Source of the DNA: Anaerolineales bacterium UBA6128
GTDB lineage: Bacteria > Chloroflexota > Anaerolineae > UBA1429
Length of the DNA: 17,427 nucleotides
Assembly (NCBI GenBank): GCA_002423325.1
Contig: DIVQ01000032.1
Span: forward strand, 26,200-43,626
Reading direction: 5' to 3'
Notes under the pieces: model-generated
What the model saw: only the letters and a program-made list of their open reading frames with translations
The model's database searches: none
Told to the model about the DNA's origin: nothing
Shown: in pieces, positions 1-7,008 of the stretch
Layout: the number at the start of each line of letters is the position of its first letter
Numbering within the stretch: position 1 is the stretch's first letter
Program-made: the position numbers and the translations under genes

Positions 1-933
1 CACTCCCCCGAGCGCCAGCGTGACCCACGGCCAAACCGCCACGTCGCGAGCAAAGACCGTCCACGACGCGCCAAAGACCACGGCCGCCACCGTCGACGCC
101 AGCAGATAGGCCGCGACAACGCCCAGGCAGAGGCCCATCGCAATCACCACGGCGCGAAGGACGGAAGGCTTTGACCCTGTCAGCAACCGCTTCAGCAGCT
201 TGGCGCCGGCCCAGGTGCCCACAATCAGCCCAATCGTCATCAGCAAAGGCGACAGAATGCCACCGATCAACGGCACATCGAGAACATCGGCCGAGAGCTG
301 CCCCACCAGCAGGGAAACCAGCCAGCGCCCCAGTAGCGCGCCCGTCAGTCCCAGCAACGTGCTCGCCGCGATCACGCCGCGCTTGGCAACGATGCCCGAC
401 ATCAGGTTGCGCGCAGCAAGAAAGCTGACCAGGACTCCGAGCGGAATTGAAAAGGCCGTACTCATCAGCGCCAAAAAGATGGTCTCTATCATCTTTTCGA
501 TGAGCTGTCCGAGCACCGGCCAATAGGGCCGCAACAGCCGCTCAGTCATGTTCTGCATATTGTCGGCGCGCGTAAAGATATAGTAGACGTTGATCTCGGT
601 GATCTGCCAGCCCAGCACGAACGTAACGATCCCGACGATCGCGCCGGTGATGCCCATCTGAGTGCGGTACCAGACCGGACGCTTGCCCTCGACGTGCGGC
701 GCGGGCAGGCCGGTAGCACGCTGGCCGAGCGTCTCGCCTCGGCGGTTCGTAATCAGGGCGCCCACCAACCCCAGCAACACCGCGCCCATGTAGATGTAGA
801 TCGCGTAGGGCTCACCCTTCAGTGCCTTGCGGAACAGATAGACGATGCCAGCAAACACGTAGGCCCAGATCAGCCAATCGAGCAACAGAGACTGGAGTCG
901 TTGCCTGTTCGTGGGAGCGTCGTTCTCAGCCAT
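1..933 (-). CDS. phnE: Phosphonate-type ABC transporter permease PhnE (partial, C-terminus off window)
   Basis: Membrane permease of the importer whose ATPase and binding protein lie just upstream. The frame is open from the ATG at 933 to the left edge, giving 311 residues with no stop. Its ATG overlaps the phnC stop as TGATG, so the two are probably translationally coupled. Hydrophobic segments lie at about 17-35, 44-62, 92-110, 146-175, 186-212, 221-240, 258-290 and from 297 on. The stretch around residues 146-176 (ending FLAARNL) resembles the start of the PhnE permease core. Where ordinary PhnE proteins go on with the permease core, this one has further hydrophobic helices (about 178-311), and the EAA-like loop has not been reached by the edge. 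The assignment rests on the operon plus this core match. The substrate could be phosphonate, phosphite or a related anion. Confidence 0.8.
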   Translation of the reverse strand, partial: MAENDAPTNRQRLQSLLLDWLIWAYVFAGIVYLFRKALKGEPYAIYIYMGAVLLGLVGALITNRRGETLGQRATGLPAPHVEGKRPVWYRTQMGITGAIVGIVTFVLGWQITEINVYYIFTRADNMQNMTERLLRPYWPVLGQLIEKMIETIFLALMSTAFSIPLGVLVSFLAARNLMSGIVAKRGVIAASTLLGLTGALLGRWLVSLLVGQLSADVLDVPLIGGILSPLLMTIGLIVGTWAGAKLLKRLLTGSKPSVLRAVVIAMGLCLGVVAAYLLASTVAAVVFGASWTVFARDVAVWPWVTLALGGV

Positions 934-1691
934 CAGTTCACCCCCACTTCCACGGCTTCTTCGCCATAGATCTCTTTGAAGCGCACGCGGTCGATCTCGC
1001 TGGGCAAGCCGTCAAAGATCAGCCTTCCTGCCTTGAGCGCGACGATGCGCGTGCCGTAGCGTCTGGCGAGGTCGAGAAAGTGCAGGTTGCACATCACGGT
1101 AATGCCGTCTTCACGGTTGATCTGCTCCAGGTACTTGAGCACCGAGTGTGACGTGGCAGGGTCCAGCGCCGATACCGGCTCATCCGCCAGCATCAGCTCG
1201 GGCTCCTGCATCAGCGCCCGCGCGATGCCCACGCGTTGTTGCTGGCCGCCGCTCAGTTCATCTGCGCGTGTGTCGGCCTTTTCAGCAATGCCCACGCGTG
1301 TCAGAGCGGCCATGGCGCGGTCAAGGTCGTCCTGCGAGAAGCGATGCAGGAGGCTGGGCGCAGTACGCACATAGCCAAGACGGCCTGTCAGCACATTCGT
1401 CAACACCGTGGATCGTTTCACCAGGTTAAAGTGCTGGAACACCATCGCGATGCGCCGGCGGATCATCCGCAAGTCATCGCGCGAGGCTGCGGTCACGTCC
1501 ACGCCATCCAGCAGCACCTGGCCCGACGTGGGCTCTACCAATCGGTTGATGCAGCGCATCAACGTCGATTTGCCCGATCCACTCAGCCCGATGATAACCA
1601 GGAACTCACCGCGTTTGACGTCAAAGCTGACGTCGGTCAGCGCTTGCACGCCGCCTTCGTATACGTGTGTCAGGTGCCTGATCTGCAACAC
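933..1691 (-). CDS. phnC: Phosphonate-type ABC transporter ATP-binding protein PhnC
   Basis: Cytoplasmic ATPase that powers the importer. With the chosen GTG start (252 residues) the ABC motifs run in order: Walker A GLSGSGKST at 35-43, Q-loop Gln86, signature LSGGQ at 146-150, Walker B LMLADE at 166-171, D-loop SALD at 174-177 and switch His204 in CNLHFLDLA. An NLH around the switch histidine is typical of PhnC. GTG at 1691 is preferred because GAGGAG sits 8 bases upstream and the protein then begins VLQIRHL, as the family usually does. The frame could also start at TTG 1724, adding 11 residues, but that codon has no good ribosome binding site. The gene is co-directional with phnD upstream and overlaps phnE downstream by one base. 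Confidence 0.93.
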   Translation of the reverse strand: MLQIRHLTHVYEGGVQALTDVSFDVKRGEFLVIIGLSGSGKSTLMRCINRLVEPTSGQVLLDGVDVTAASRDDLRMIRRRIAMVFQHFNLVKRSTVLTNVLTGRLGYVRTAPSLLHRFSQDDLDRAMAALTRVGIAEKADTRADELSGGQQQRVGIARALMQEPELMLADEPVSALDPATSHSVLKYLEQINREDGITVMCNLHFLDLARRYGTRIVALKAGRLIFDGLPSEIDRVRFKEIYGEEAVEVGVN

Positions 1692-1721
1692 ACTCTCCAC
1701 TCCTCTGGGCAGGAGCCCTGA

Positions 1722-1759
1722 CAAAACACGAGCGGGCGAGAGCGAACCCTCGCCCGCTC
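1722..1759 (-). terminator. Hairpin with T-rich tail between phnD and phnC
   Basis: An 11-bp perfect inverted repeat (arms 1730-1740 and 1749-1759, loop 1741-1748) is followed on the minus strand by GTGTTTTGT. It lies 33 bases after the phnD stop and just before the phnC ribosome binding site. This is the form of a leaky intrinsic terminator or mRNA-stabilising hairpin. In binding-protein-dependent importers such elements commonly keep the binding protein in excess over the ATPase and permease. The exact effect here is inferred. Confidence 0.7.
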
Positions 1760-1791
1760 AGTGTTGAGCCTGCGCTTCAGTCGCAGTGCGG

Positions 1792-2808
1792 CTATTTGAG
1801 GATGTCCTCTTCCTTGATGCCCATCTTTTCGATCATATCGCGAACGGGCTGGAAGTTGGCGTCCGTCACGGGCGTAAAGCCAGTGATATCATAGAACTTG
1901 TCGTTGGCCAGCACCGCCTGCCCCTCATCGGTCGCGGCATAGTCGATCAGTCCCTGGACGATCGCTTCGCGCACGTCGGCCGGAAAGTCCTTGCAGAACG
2001 AGACGGTGTCGTTGGGGATCGGGTCCGAGATGGCCAGAATCGCCACTTTTTCGAGCACGTCGGGATAGGTGCTGAGGATGCCCGTGCGCGCATCGCGAAT
2101 GCGCTGGCCGTCCTGGTAGGCCTGGATAGCCCCGTCCTTTTCTACGTAGGTGAACTCCCCCCCTGGCTCGGGCGCATCGCCGATCTTCCAGTTGTCGCCC
2201 GGTGCGCTGAAGAAGGCAGTCGCAAAGTCAGCATCGCCTTCGTAGACGGCGGTGACTGACTGCGGGTGCCCGCCCGCCTCGATCTTTTCGCCGGGGGTGA
2301 TGCCGTTCACCGCAAAGTAGGACGCCGGCACCAGGTAACCTGAGGTGGACGTCGTGCTGGGGTAGGCCCACGACTTGCCGTTCAGGTCCTGCATCGAGGT
2401 GATTCCACTGTCGCGACGAACGAGGTACTCGGCCCAGTAAAAGCCCCAGCCGTAGCGCTCAGTGGCCAGTGCCACTTCCATGCCGTACTCGTCGTGCGCC
2501 AGCACATAGCCCATGGCCGGGATAAAGGCCATGGCGTCTTTTTCTGCGGCGCCCATCTCTTCGATCACCGCGGCATAGGTAGTGGGCACCTTGACCTCAA
2601 AGTTGTAGCCGGTCTTTTCCTTGAGGTACGCGGTCATGGCATCGCCACTGGCGACGATTACCGAGACCTCGACCGAGGGTACGAAATACAGTTTGATGGG
2701 GTTCTTCTCCGAGCCGAGCTGCGGCTTGGCGAGGGCGCAGCCCCCTGCGATCAGCGGAACGGCCAACAGCGCTACAGCCAGTAGCAGCAAACCTGCTCTC
2801 CTGATCAT
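1792..2808 (-). CDS. phnD: Phosphate/phosphite/phosphonate ABC transporter substrate-binding lipoprotein PhnD
   Basis: Extracytoplasmic binding protein of the importer, 338 residues. The N-terminus is a lipoprotein signal: RR, a hydrophobic stretch at 7-20, then AGGC with Cys24 as the lipidated residue. From about residue 40 it shows the PhnD pattern, beginning KLYFVPSVEVSVI, then the region ending in DAMAFIPAMGYVLAHDEYG that fits a PhnD-type type-2 periplasmic-binding fold. The start has a strong AGAGGAG seven bases upstream. A promoter is readable about 190 bases upstream. No C-P lyase, phosphite dehydrogenase or phosphonatase gene lies in the window, so the ligand cannot be fixed from context. 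The AGGC lipobox is slightly non-standard (Ala at -3 instead of Leu). Confidence 0.92.
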   Translation of the reverse strand: MIRRAGLLLLAVALLAVPLIAGGCALAKPQLGSEKNPIKLYFVPSVEVSVIVASGDAMTAYLKEKTGYNFEVKVPTTYAAVIEEMGAAEKDAMAFIPAMGYVLAHDEYGMEVALATERYGWGFYWAEYLVRRDSGITSMQDLNGKSWAYPSTTSTSGYLVPASYFAVNGITPGEKIEAGGHPQSVTAVYEGDADFATAFFSAPGDNWKIGDAPEPGGEFTYVEKDGAIQAYQDGQRIRDARTGILSTYPDVLEKVAILAISDPIPNDTVSFCKDFPADVREAIVQGLIDYAATDEGQAVLANDKFYDITGFTPVTDANFQPVRDMIEKMGIKEEDILK

Positions 2809-2858
2809 CTGTTCACTCCTCTTTGTATCGTGTTTCTCGAGTCCGAATAGACGCCCAT
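2805..2858 (-). other. Possible 17-codon leader ORF overlapping the phnD start
   Basis: ATG at 2858 opens a 17-codon frame (MGVYSDSRNTIQRGVNR) whose TGA overlaps the phnD start codon as ATGA. The phnD ribosome binding site lies inside it. Such an arrangement could couple phnD translation to the leader. Its own nearest Shine-Dalgarno sequence is 22 bases away, which is too far for normal initiation, so translation is doubtful. Confidence 0.2.
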
Positions 2859-2880
2859 CTGATCGTCAGTTCGCCGCGGG

Positions 2881-2889
2881 TCACCTCCT
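2881..2889 (-). promoter_or_regulatory. Orphan near-perfect Shine-Dalgarno sequence in the phnD leader
   Basis: The minus strand reads AGGAGGTGA, nine bases complementary to the usual 16S rRNA tail. No ATG, GTG or TTG lies 5-9 bases downstream. A small GGCGCG-ATGA-CGCGCC hairpin sits immediately 5' of it. It may serve a very short unrecognised leader peptide, bind ribosomes for regulation, or be chance. Confidence 0.35.
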
Positions 2890-2999
2890 CTGGCGCGTCA
2901 TCGCGCCCAGATGCACCGTGCAGTCGGCCCGGTGAGAACTGGCCCTCTGGGCGCGGTGTCACCGGCAGTCGTCTCAGCAGATGCACATATCCGCCTTTC

Positions 3000-3028
3000 A
3001 TTCTACCAGAACGCGAACACAGATACAA
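3000..3028 (-). promoter_or_regulatory. Predicted sigma70-type promoter of phnDCE
   Basis: On the minus strand TTGTAT (3028-3023) and TAGAAT (3005-3000) are separated by 17 bases. TGG directly before the -10 makes it an extended -10. It leaves a 5' leader of about 185 bases before phnD, unusually long for this window. Confidence 0.55.
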
Positions 3029-3043
3029 GCCCTTTAGCCCCGA

Positions 3044-4171
3044 TTAGCGCTCAGATACCACGCTCTCGTACAGCGCCAGGGTCTGAGCTGCAGTTCTGGC
3101 CCATGAGAAGCGTGCAGCCTGCTCAAACCCGGCGGCGCGCATCTCTGCCCTGAGCGCATCATCGCCCAGAGCGGCCGAGAGGACCGCCGTCATATTGCCC
3201 GTGTCCAGGGGGTCAAAGTAGCGCGCCGCATCGCCCCCCACCTCGGGCAGACTGGAGACGTTGCTGGCAAAAACCGGGCTGCCGCAAGCCATCGCCTCAA
3301 GCACCGGCAGGCCAAACCCCTCATACAGCGACGGCTGGACGGTCAACATGGCGCCCGCATACACCGCCGGCAGGTCTTCATCGGCGACAAAGCCGGCCAG
3401 GATGATCCTGTCGCGGTACGGCACACGCTCCAGATGCGCGAAAAAGTCCTCGTACAGCCAACCCCGGCTCCCAACAAGCACCAGAGCATCCGCCGACCGA
3501 TCGGCGAACAGGGGAGCACACGCGTCCACCAGCCGCGTCAGGTTCTTGCGCGGCTCGATCGTCCCCACCGAAAGCAGATAGCGCTCCGGCAGCCGGTAGC
3601 GCTGCCGCACCGATCGCACCTGCTCGGTCGGCGGCGGGGCAAAGCGCGGGTCTGCCGCCTCAGCGATCACCGTCACCTTGTGCGGGGGCACGCCATAGCG
3701 CTCGATCAGGTCGCGGCGCGTATGCTCCGAGATGGCGATGATCGCTGTCGCACGCTCGCAATACAGCGGCATGGCCGCGTGCAGATAGCGATAATTCCAG
3801 GCCTTGTGGTACTCGGGGTAACGCTCATAGACCAGGTCGTGCACGGTCAGCACAGTGGGCACGGCGCGCAGATAGGGCAACAGGTGCTCTGTCGCGTGAA
3901 ACAGCTCGGCCTCGGGTAACTTCTGGTCGATCCCCAGCCGCATCCACTGCCCCGCCAGGACCAGGGCGCGCCAGGGGCGGTAGCCCCAGCGCACACCGCT
4001 CGTCGGCAGATCCTGCCACTCGGGAAGCGACCCTTTGTTCCCCAGGCTGTTCTGAAAAAGCCGCAGGCGCTCGCCCAGCAGGGGTTGCAGCGCGTTGACC
4101 AGGTTGCGTGAATAACGGCTCAGGCCAGCCTTGGCATGCACAGCACTCGAGACATCGACATAGATCGCCAC
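3044..4171 (-). CDS. Glycosyltransferase, GT-B fold, family 4 type
   Basis: Predicted to transfer a sugar from a nucleotide-sugar donor in cell-surface polysaccharide, glycolipid or glycoprotein synthesis. The acceptor is unknown. The 375 residues follow the GT4 layout. The N-terminal half has a glycine-containing loop near 14-21 and VLTVHDLVYERYP at 107-119. The C-terminal half has LLSVGTIEPRKNL (199-211), LVLVGSRGW (230-238) and the donor-site EX7E motif in EGFGLPVLE (Glu284, Glu292), followed by ACGSPV and SSLPEVGGD. The start is GTG with GGGAGG six bases upstream. It has no transmembrane segment. It has its own promoter and is followed by phnD in the same direction, but phnD also has a promoter, so a joint function is not implied. 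No other polysaccharide gene is in the window. Confidence 0.9.
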   Translation of the reverse strand: MAIYVDVSSAVHAKAGLSRYSRNLVNALQPLLGERLRLFQNSLGNKGSLPEWQDLPTSGVRWGYRPWRALVLAGQWMRLGIDQKLPEAELFHATEHLLPYLRAVPTVLTVHDLVYERYPEYHKAWNYRYLHAAMPLYCERATAIIAISEHTRRDLIERYGVPPHKVTVIAEAADPRFAPPPTEQVRSVRQRYRLPERYLLSVGTIEPRKNLTRLVDACAPLFADRSADALVLVGSRGWLYEDFFAHLERVPYRDRIILAGFVADEDLPAVYAGAMLTVQPSLYEGFGLPVLEAMACGSPVFASNVSSLPEVGGDAARYFDPLDTGNMTAVLSAALGDDALRAEMRAAGFEQAARFSWARTAAQTLALYESVVSER

Positions 4172-4193
4172 GGCTTGCCTCCCATCTCTCGCG

Positions 4194-4221
4194 ATTATAG
4201 CGGCGTACGCCGCAGAGGCAA
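4194..4221 (-). promoter_or_regulatory. Predicted promoter of the glycosyltransferase gene
   Basis: Minus-strand TTGCCT (4221-4216), 16-base spacer, consensus TATAAT (4199-4194). Transcription would begin near 4187, just upstream of the gene's ribosome binding site. The spacer is almost filled by a perfect palindrome, listed separately. Confidence 0.65.
4200..4213. promoter_or_regulatory. 14-bp perfect palindrome between -35 and -10: candidate operator
   Basis: GCGGCGTACGCCGC reads identically on both strands and sits exactly between the -35 and -10 hexamers of the glycosyltransferase promoter. A dimeric repressor bound there would block RNA polymerase. The response regulator gene ends 52 bases upstream, so its product is one candidate binder, but OmpR-family sites are usually direct repeats. 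Confidence 0.5.
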
Positions 4222-4264
4222 AGCCGGCACGATGGGGCCATCCGCAAGGGGACCCGATCTCGCG

Positions 4265-4951
4265 CTATCCCTGATGCTCTCCGAAAACGTAGCCCAGTCC
4301 GCGCCGGGTGACGATCAGGCGAGGAGACGCCGGATCATCATCCAGCTTGCGCTGCAGACTCCAGATACAGCAGCTCACAGCCCTGTCGCGGGCCACGTCA
4401 TCTTTGCCACCGACCAACGTGGCCAAGTCACGTCGGCTGGTCAGGCGCCCTTCGTTGGCCATCAGCAAGTCGAGCAGACAGAACTCGCAGCGGCTCAGGC
4501 GCACGTGTCTCCCACGCACAAGCACCAGACGACTGACCGGATCGACCTCGATCTTGTCGCTCGCTGCGAGTGCACGCGGTTTGGCGCGATGCAACCCAAC
4601 TCGGCGAGACACACTCGCCACGCGCAGCGCCAGTTCGGTTAACGAAACGGGGCGCGCGACATAGTCGTCGGCGCCCATCCGAAGAGCTCGCACGGGATCG
4701 TCCAGCTCGCGCTCATACGCCCCCACCACGATGTGGGGTGTGTCAAGCGATCGCCGACCATTGGCCAGGCGCTTCCAACGCGCCGGGGAACCTTCTGCCA
4801 GGTCATACACGATCAGCTGAGGTTGCACGGTTCGCGGCAGCAAAGCATCTCTCAGGGCGGCCCGCCATTCGAGTTGATGGCCGTCTTGAGACAGCCTGAG
4901 CCGCAGACCCTGGGCCAACCCACTGTCCGGGCTGACCATCAGCACCCTCAT
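4265..4951 (-). CDS. OmpR/PhoB-family response regulator with degenerate receiver
   Basis: Cytoplasmic DNA-binding transcription factor, 228 residues. The N-terminal domain (1-115) follows the receiver pattern with Asp50 in LIVYDL at the phosphorylation position. However, the acidic pocket has only Asp9, the switch Thr/Ser is Gly77 and the invariant Lys before Pro is Arg100 (VARPVS). Conventional phosphorylation switching is therefore doubtful. The C-terminal domain (about 128-225) is a winged helix of the Trans_reg_C type, including RHVRLSRCEFCLLDLL and VTRRGLGYVF. ATG 4951 is preferred to the upstream GTG 4975 because GAGGAGG lies four bases before it and the receiver then starts MRVLMVS. 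No histidine kinase lies nearby, so it is an orphan here. Confidence 0.88.
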   Translation of the reverse strand: MRVLMVSPDSGLAQGLRLRLSQDGHQLEWRAALRDALLPRTVQPQLIVYDLAEGSPARWKRLANGRRSLDTPHIVVGAYERELDDPVRALRMGADDYVARPVSLTELALRVASVSRRVGLHRAKPRALAASDKIEVDPVSRLVLVRGRHVRLSRCEFCLLDLLMANEGRLTSRRDLATLVGGKDDVARDRAVSCCIWSLQRKLDDDPASPRLIVTRRGLGYVFGEHQG

Positions 4952-4989
4952 GACGCCTCCTCGCGTGCCTGGCACCGATGCCCACCATC

Positions 4990-4998
4990 AGTCTAGCA
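4990..4998 (-). promoter_or_regulatory. Possible extended -10 promoter of the response regulator
   Basis: The minus strand reads TGCTAGACT 38 bases before the ATG, matching the TGC-plus-hexamer form seen at other promoters in this window. No convincing -35 lies at 16-18 bases. Confidence 0.35.
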
Positions 4999-5065
4999 CG
5001 AGGAGGTTTCGATCAGGTCTCGTTGACGTATACGGGGGTTTCAGCCTGGTCTCAGGAACCGGGGC

Positions 5066-5509
5066 TCAACCGCGAAGCTTGGCGGCGACGATGCGCCCGT
5101 TTCCCCAGCCGCCTGATCGCATCCGCTCAACCTCGCGAGCGAACACTGCGTGCGCCATCGCCACCCAGTCCGGCCCCCTGGCTTCCGTGAACTCGGCGCA
5201 TCTGCGGGTCAACTCGCTGTCAAGCGCTCGCCATCCAATCTCGATGTCGCGCTCGGTAATATCGTCAGCATGCAGGACACGGTACCCCATGGCGGTTATC
5301 TGCCCTTTGGCCTCGTCCAGCGTCCAGCGAGAGAAGGGACTCTCTTCGTCACAGGCACGACCGAGCGTCTGCAGCGTAAGGGCCAGTCGCCCTCCGGACT
5401 CAAGCACACGGTCGAACTCGGCCAGCCAGCTCCGCCAGTTCGCGCGTGTCCTGTGCCCCTCCCAGATGGTACTGCGCACCGCACAATAGGCTGGTTGCGC
5501 TGTCGGCAA
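5066..5509 (-). pseudogene. 5'-truncated class I SAM-dependent methyltransferase remnant
   Basis: The 147 codons match only the second half of a class I methyltransferase. CAVRSTIWEG (about residues 9-18) resembles the strand-4 region. WLAEFDRVLESGGRLALTL is the usual Rossmann-fold strand-5 signature, followed by a C-terminal part with AMGYRVLHADDITERD. The SAM-binding glycine motif (GxGxG) and the preceding 80-100 residues are absent. An in-frame TGA at 5524-5522 lies five codons before the first possible (TTG) start, which has no ribosome binding site. Only about 100 bases separate it from the upstream gene's stop, too little for the missing half. A frameshift assembled from the adjacent frame is possible but I found no motif I there. 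Most likely a decayed gene; a small functional protein cannot be excluded. Confidence 0.5.
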
Positions 5510-5616
5510 GACAACCGGACATCAGCAGCGGCCAGACCGCAAGTCCATCCTTTCTGGCAATGTGCCCGCAGCGGGCCAGGCCAGCGTCTTCACGAGACCC
5601 GACCAGACGTCTCCGC

Positions 5617-5895
5617 TCACCGCAGCTGCCCCTGGACGCTAGTTTTGTCACGCGAATAGTGCAAATACAGTCCCAAATCCACCGCTACCATCATCATGTT
5701 GAGAACGTACAAAAAGACCACCCAGTCGTAGGCGTAGAACAGTTTGTGCAGGACGCCGCACAGGTAGCCGAGGATGATCACCACCATAAAGATCGGGCTC
5801 TTGCCGGCCACGGTGCGCGTGCGGATCGTCTTGGCGATCGAGATGGGCCAGCTGATGCCAAAACAGAGCAACATTGCGACCTCAAAAGCACTCAT
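5617..5895 (-). CDS. Small three-helix PQ-loop/SemiSWEET-like membrane protein
   Basis: A 92-residue integral membrane protein with helices at about 4-22, 34-53 and 58-78, the three-helix unit of the PQ-loop/MtN3 superfamily. The pattern WPISIAKTIRTRTVAGKS after helix 1 matches small bacterial PQ-loop proteins, where helix 1 carries a Pro and is followed by a basic stretch and GKS. A conserved-looking HKLFYAYD joins helices 2 and 3. SemiSWEETs dimerise and carry sugars, but many relatives of this subgroup are uncharacterised, so the substrate is unknown. The start ATG has GGGAGGA about 12 bases upstream, slightly far. It lies 110 bases after the aldo/keto reductase and before the methyltransferase remnant, all in one direction. 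Confidence 0.75.
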   Translation of the reverse strand: MSAFEVAMLLCFGISWPISIAKTIRTRTVAGKSPIFMVVIILGYLCGVLHKLFYAYDWVVFLYVLNMMMVAVDLGLYLHYSRDKTSVQGQLR

Positions 5896-6005
5896 GTGCC
5901 GACAGGTTCCTCCCGGCTATTAGTGTTCGCGCGCCGTCCCGCGCTCCGCCGCTGGACGCCCGACTGAGCACGGCTTCAGCGCGCGCGTGCGACCATGCGA
6001 ATCTG

Positions 6006-6860
6006 TTATGTGAACAATGGCGTCAGTTCGGCTGCCGACGCGATCAGCTCAGCCTGCTCGGCCTCGCTCAGCGGTCTGAACCGCTCGCAGGCCTGCAGAA
6101 TCAGGGGCAGCAGACGAGTATCCCCCGCCGTGCACAGCCCGGTGATGGGCTGTGACAGGCAAAAGTCGACCGCCGCCCGGATGGTCTCCGGCGTATCGAA
6201 CGGCTCGTACCAGGTCTCATAGGCGTGCGGTTGCTCTCCCCAGGGGCCACGCGCGATGGCCTTGAGCACCATCACGCCCACGTCGCGCGCACGGCAGAGC
6301 GCCAGCAGTGCCTCACAATCGGAGCGGTACGTCTCATTGGCATAGAGCGCATAGTTCATCGCGAACAGCACCGTGTCAAGGTCCATGCGACGCAACGCCT
6401 CGACAAAGACGCGCGGCGCTTGCAGGCCGTGCCCTGTGATCCCCATGAAGCGCGTCAGCCCCTCCGCGCGCGCCTGCACCACCGCCTCCAGCGCCCCGCC
6501 TGGCGCGGTCACCTTGTCCAGTTCCTCTATCGTGGTCACGGCGTGAAACTGGTACAAGTCGAACCGATCTACGTGCAGTCGCTCCAGCGAGCCGCGCAGC
6601 TCGGCAGCAGCGCCCTGAGCCGTACGCTCCACCGTCTTGCAGCCCAGGAAGAAGCGGCGGCGCTCTCGAACCATCCAGGGCGCAACGCGCTTCTCAGCCT
6701 CGCCGTATGACGGGGCAATGTCGATGTGGTTCACGCCTGCCGCGATCGCCTGCTCCATCGCCCGGTCGACCGTAGCCTGGTCGACGTTGCCAAAAGCGGC
6801 AGCCCCCAGAATGGCCACAGTGCTCATGTGTCCCGTACGCCCGAACCTGCGCTTTTCCAT
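6006..6860 (-). CDS. Aldo/keto reductase
   Basis: NAD(P)H-dependent carbonyl oxidoreductase of the AKR superfamily, 284 residues, cytoplasmic TIM barrel. The catalytic tetrad is complete: Asp47 and Tyr52 in HIDIAPSYG, Lys75 in LGCKT and His106 in YQFHAV. It begins MEKRRFGRTG, the usual AKR N-terminus. The start ATG has AGGAGGG eight bases upstream. It has no C-terminal cysteine cluster, so it is not one of the AKRs fused to a 4Fe-4S domain. A good promoter lies 88 bases upstream, back-to-back with the promoter of the cNMP/PH/propeller gene. The physiological substrate is not evident. The PQ-loop gene may be cotranscribed downstream. Confidence 0.92.
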   Translation of the reverse strand: MEKRRFGRTGHMSTVAILGAAAFGNVDQATVDRAMEQAIAAGVNHIDIAPSYGEAEKRVAPWMVRERRRFFLGCKTVERTAQGAAAELRGSLERLHVDRFDLYQFHAVTTIEELDKVTAPGGALEAVVQARAEGLTRFMGITGHGLQAPRVFVEALRRMDLDTVLFAMNYALYANETYRSDCEALLALCRARDVGVMVLKAIARGPWGEQPHAYETWYEPFDTPETIRAAVDFCLSQPITGLCTAGDTRLLPLILQACERFRPLSEAEQAELIASAAELTPLFT

Positions 6861-6947
6861 CGGCCTTTCCCTCCTAGCCCGGGTGTCCCTCCCGAAAGCT
6901 GCCTGTCGGCAGCAGCCTCTTCACACCTATGCACCCGAGGTGTTGAC

Positions 6948-6975
6948 ATTATAGTGCGCCGTGCCGACGCGTCAA
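6948..6975 (-). promoter_or_regulatory. Predicted promoter of the aldo/keto reductase gene
   Basis: Minus-strand TTGACG (6975-6970), 16-base spacer, consensus TATAAT (6953-6948). Among the best matches in the window. The -35 is embedded in the palindrome GACGCGTC (6966-6973). It is six bases from the opposing promoter's -35, so the two divergent units could share control. Confidence 0.7.
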
Positions 6976-6980
6976 TCAAC

Positions 6981-7008
6981 TTGCGTACTGGCACAAGGCT
7001 GCTACAAT
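6981..7008 (+). promoter_or_regulatory. Predicted promoter of the cNMP/PH/propeller gene
   Basis: TTGCGT (6981-6986), 16-base spacer, TACAAT (7003-7008) preceded by TGC (extended -10). Predicted initiation near 7015 leaves a leader of roughly 14 bases, just enough for the GAGGAG ribosome binding site. Confidence 0.5.

Noticed and set aside
2813..3028. A 71-codon minus-strand frame in the phnD leader
   Set aside because: Its start overlaps the predicted -35, no ribosome binding site precedes it, and the composition is Arg-rich without similarity to a known family.
2809..3043. A known riboswitch class upstream of phnD
   Set aside because: I could not fit any known conserved core. Only a small hairpin and an orphan Shine-Dalgarno are visible.
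5896..6005. A promoter for the PQ-loop gene
   Set aside because: The 110-base gap after the reductase gene is GC-rich, and no acceptable -10 with a -35 was found on the minus strand.
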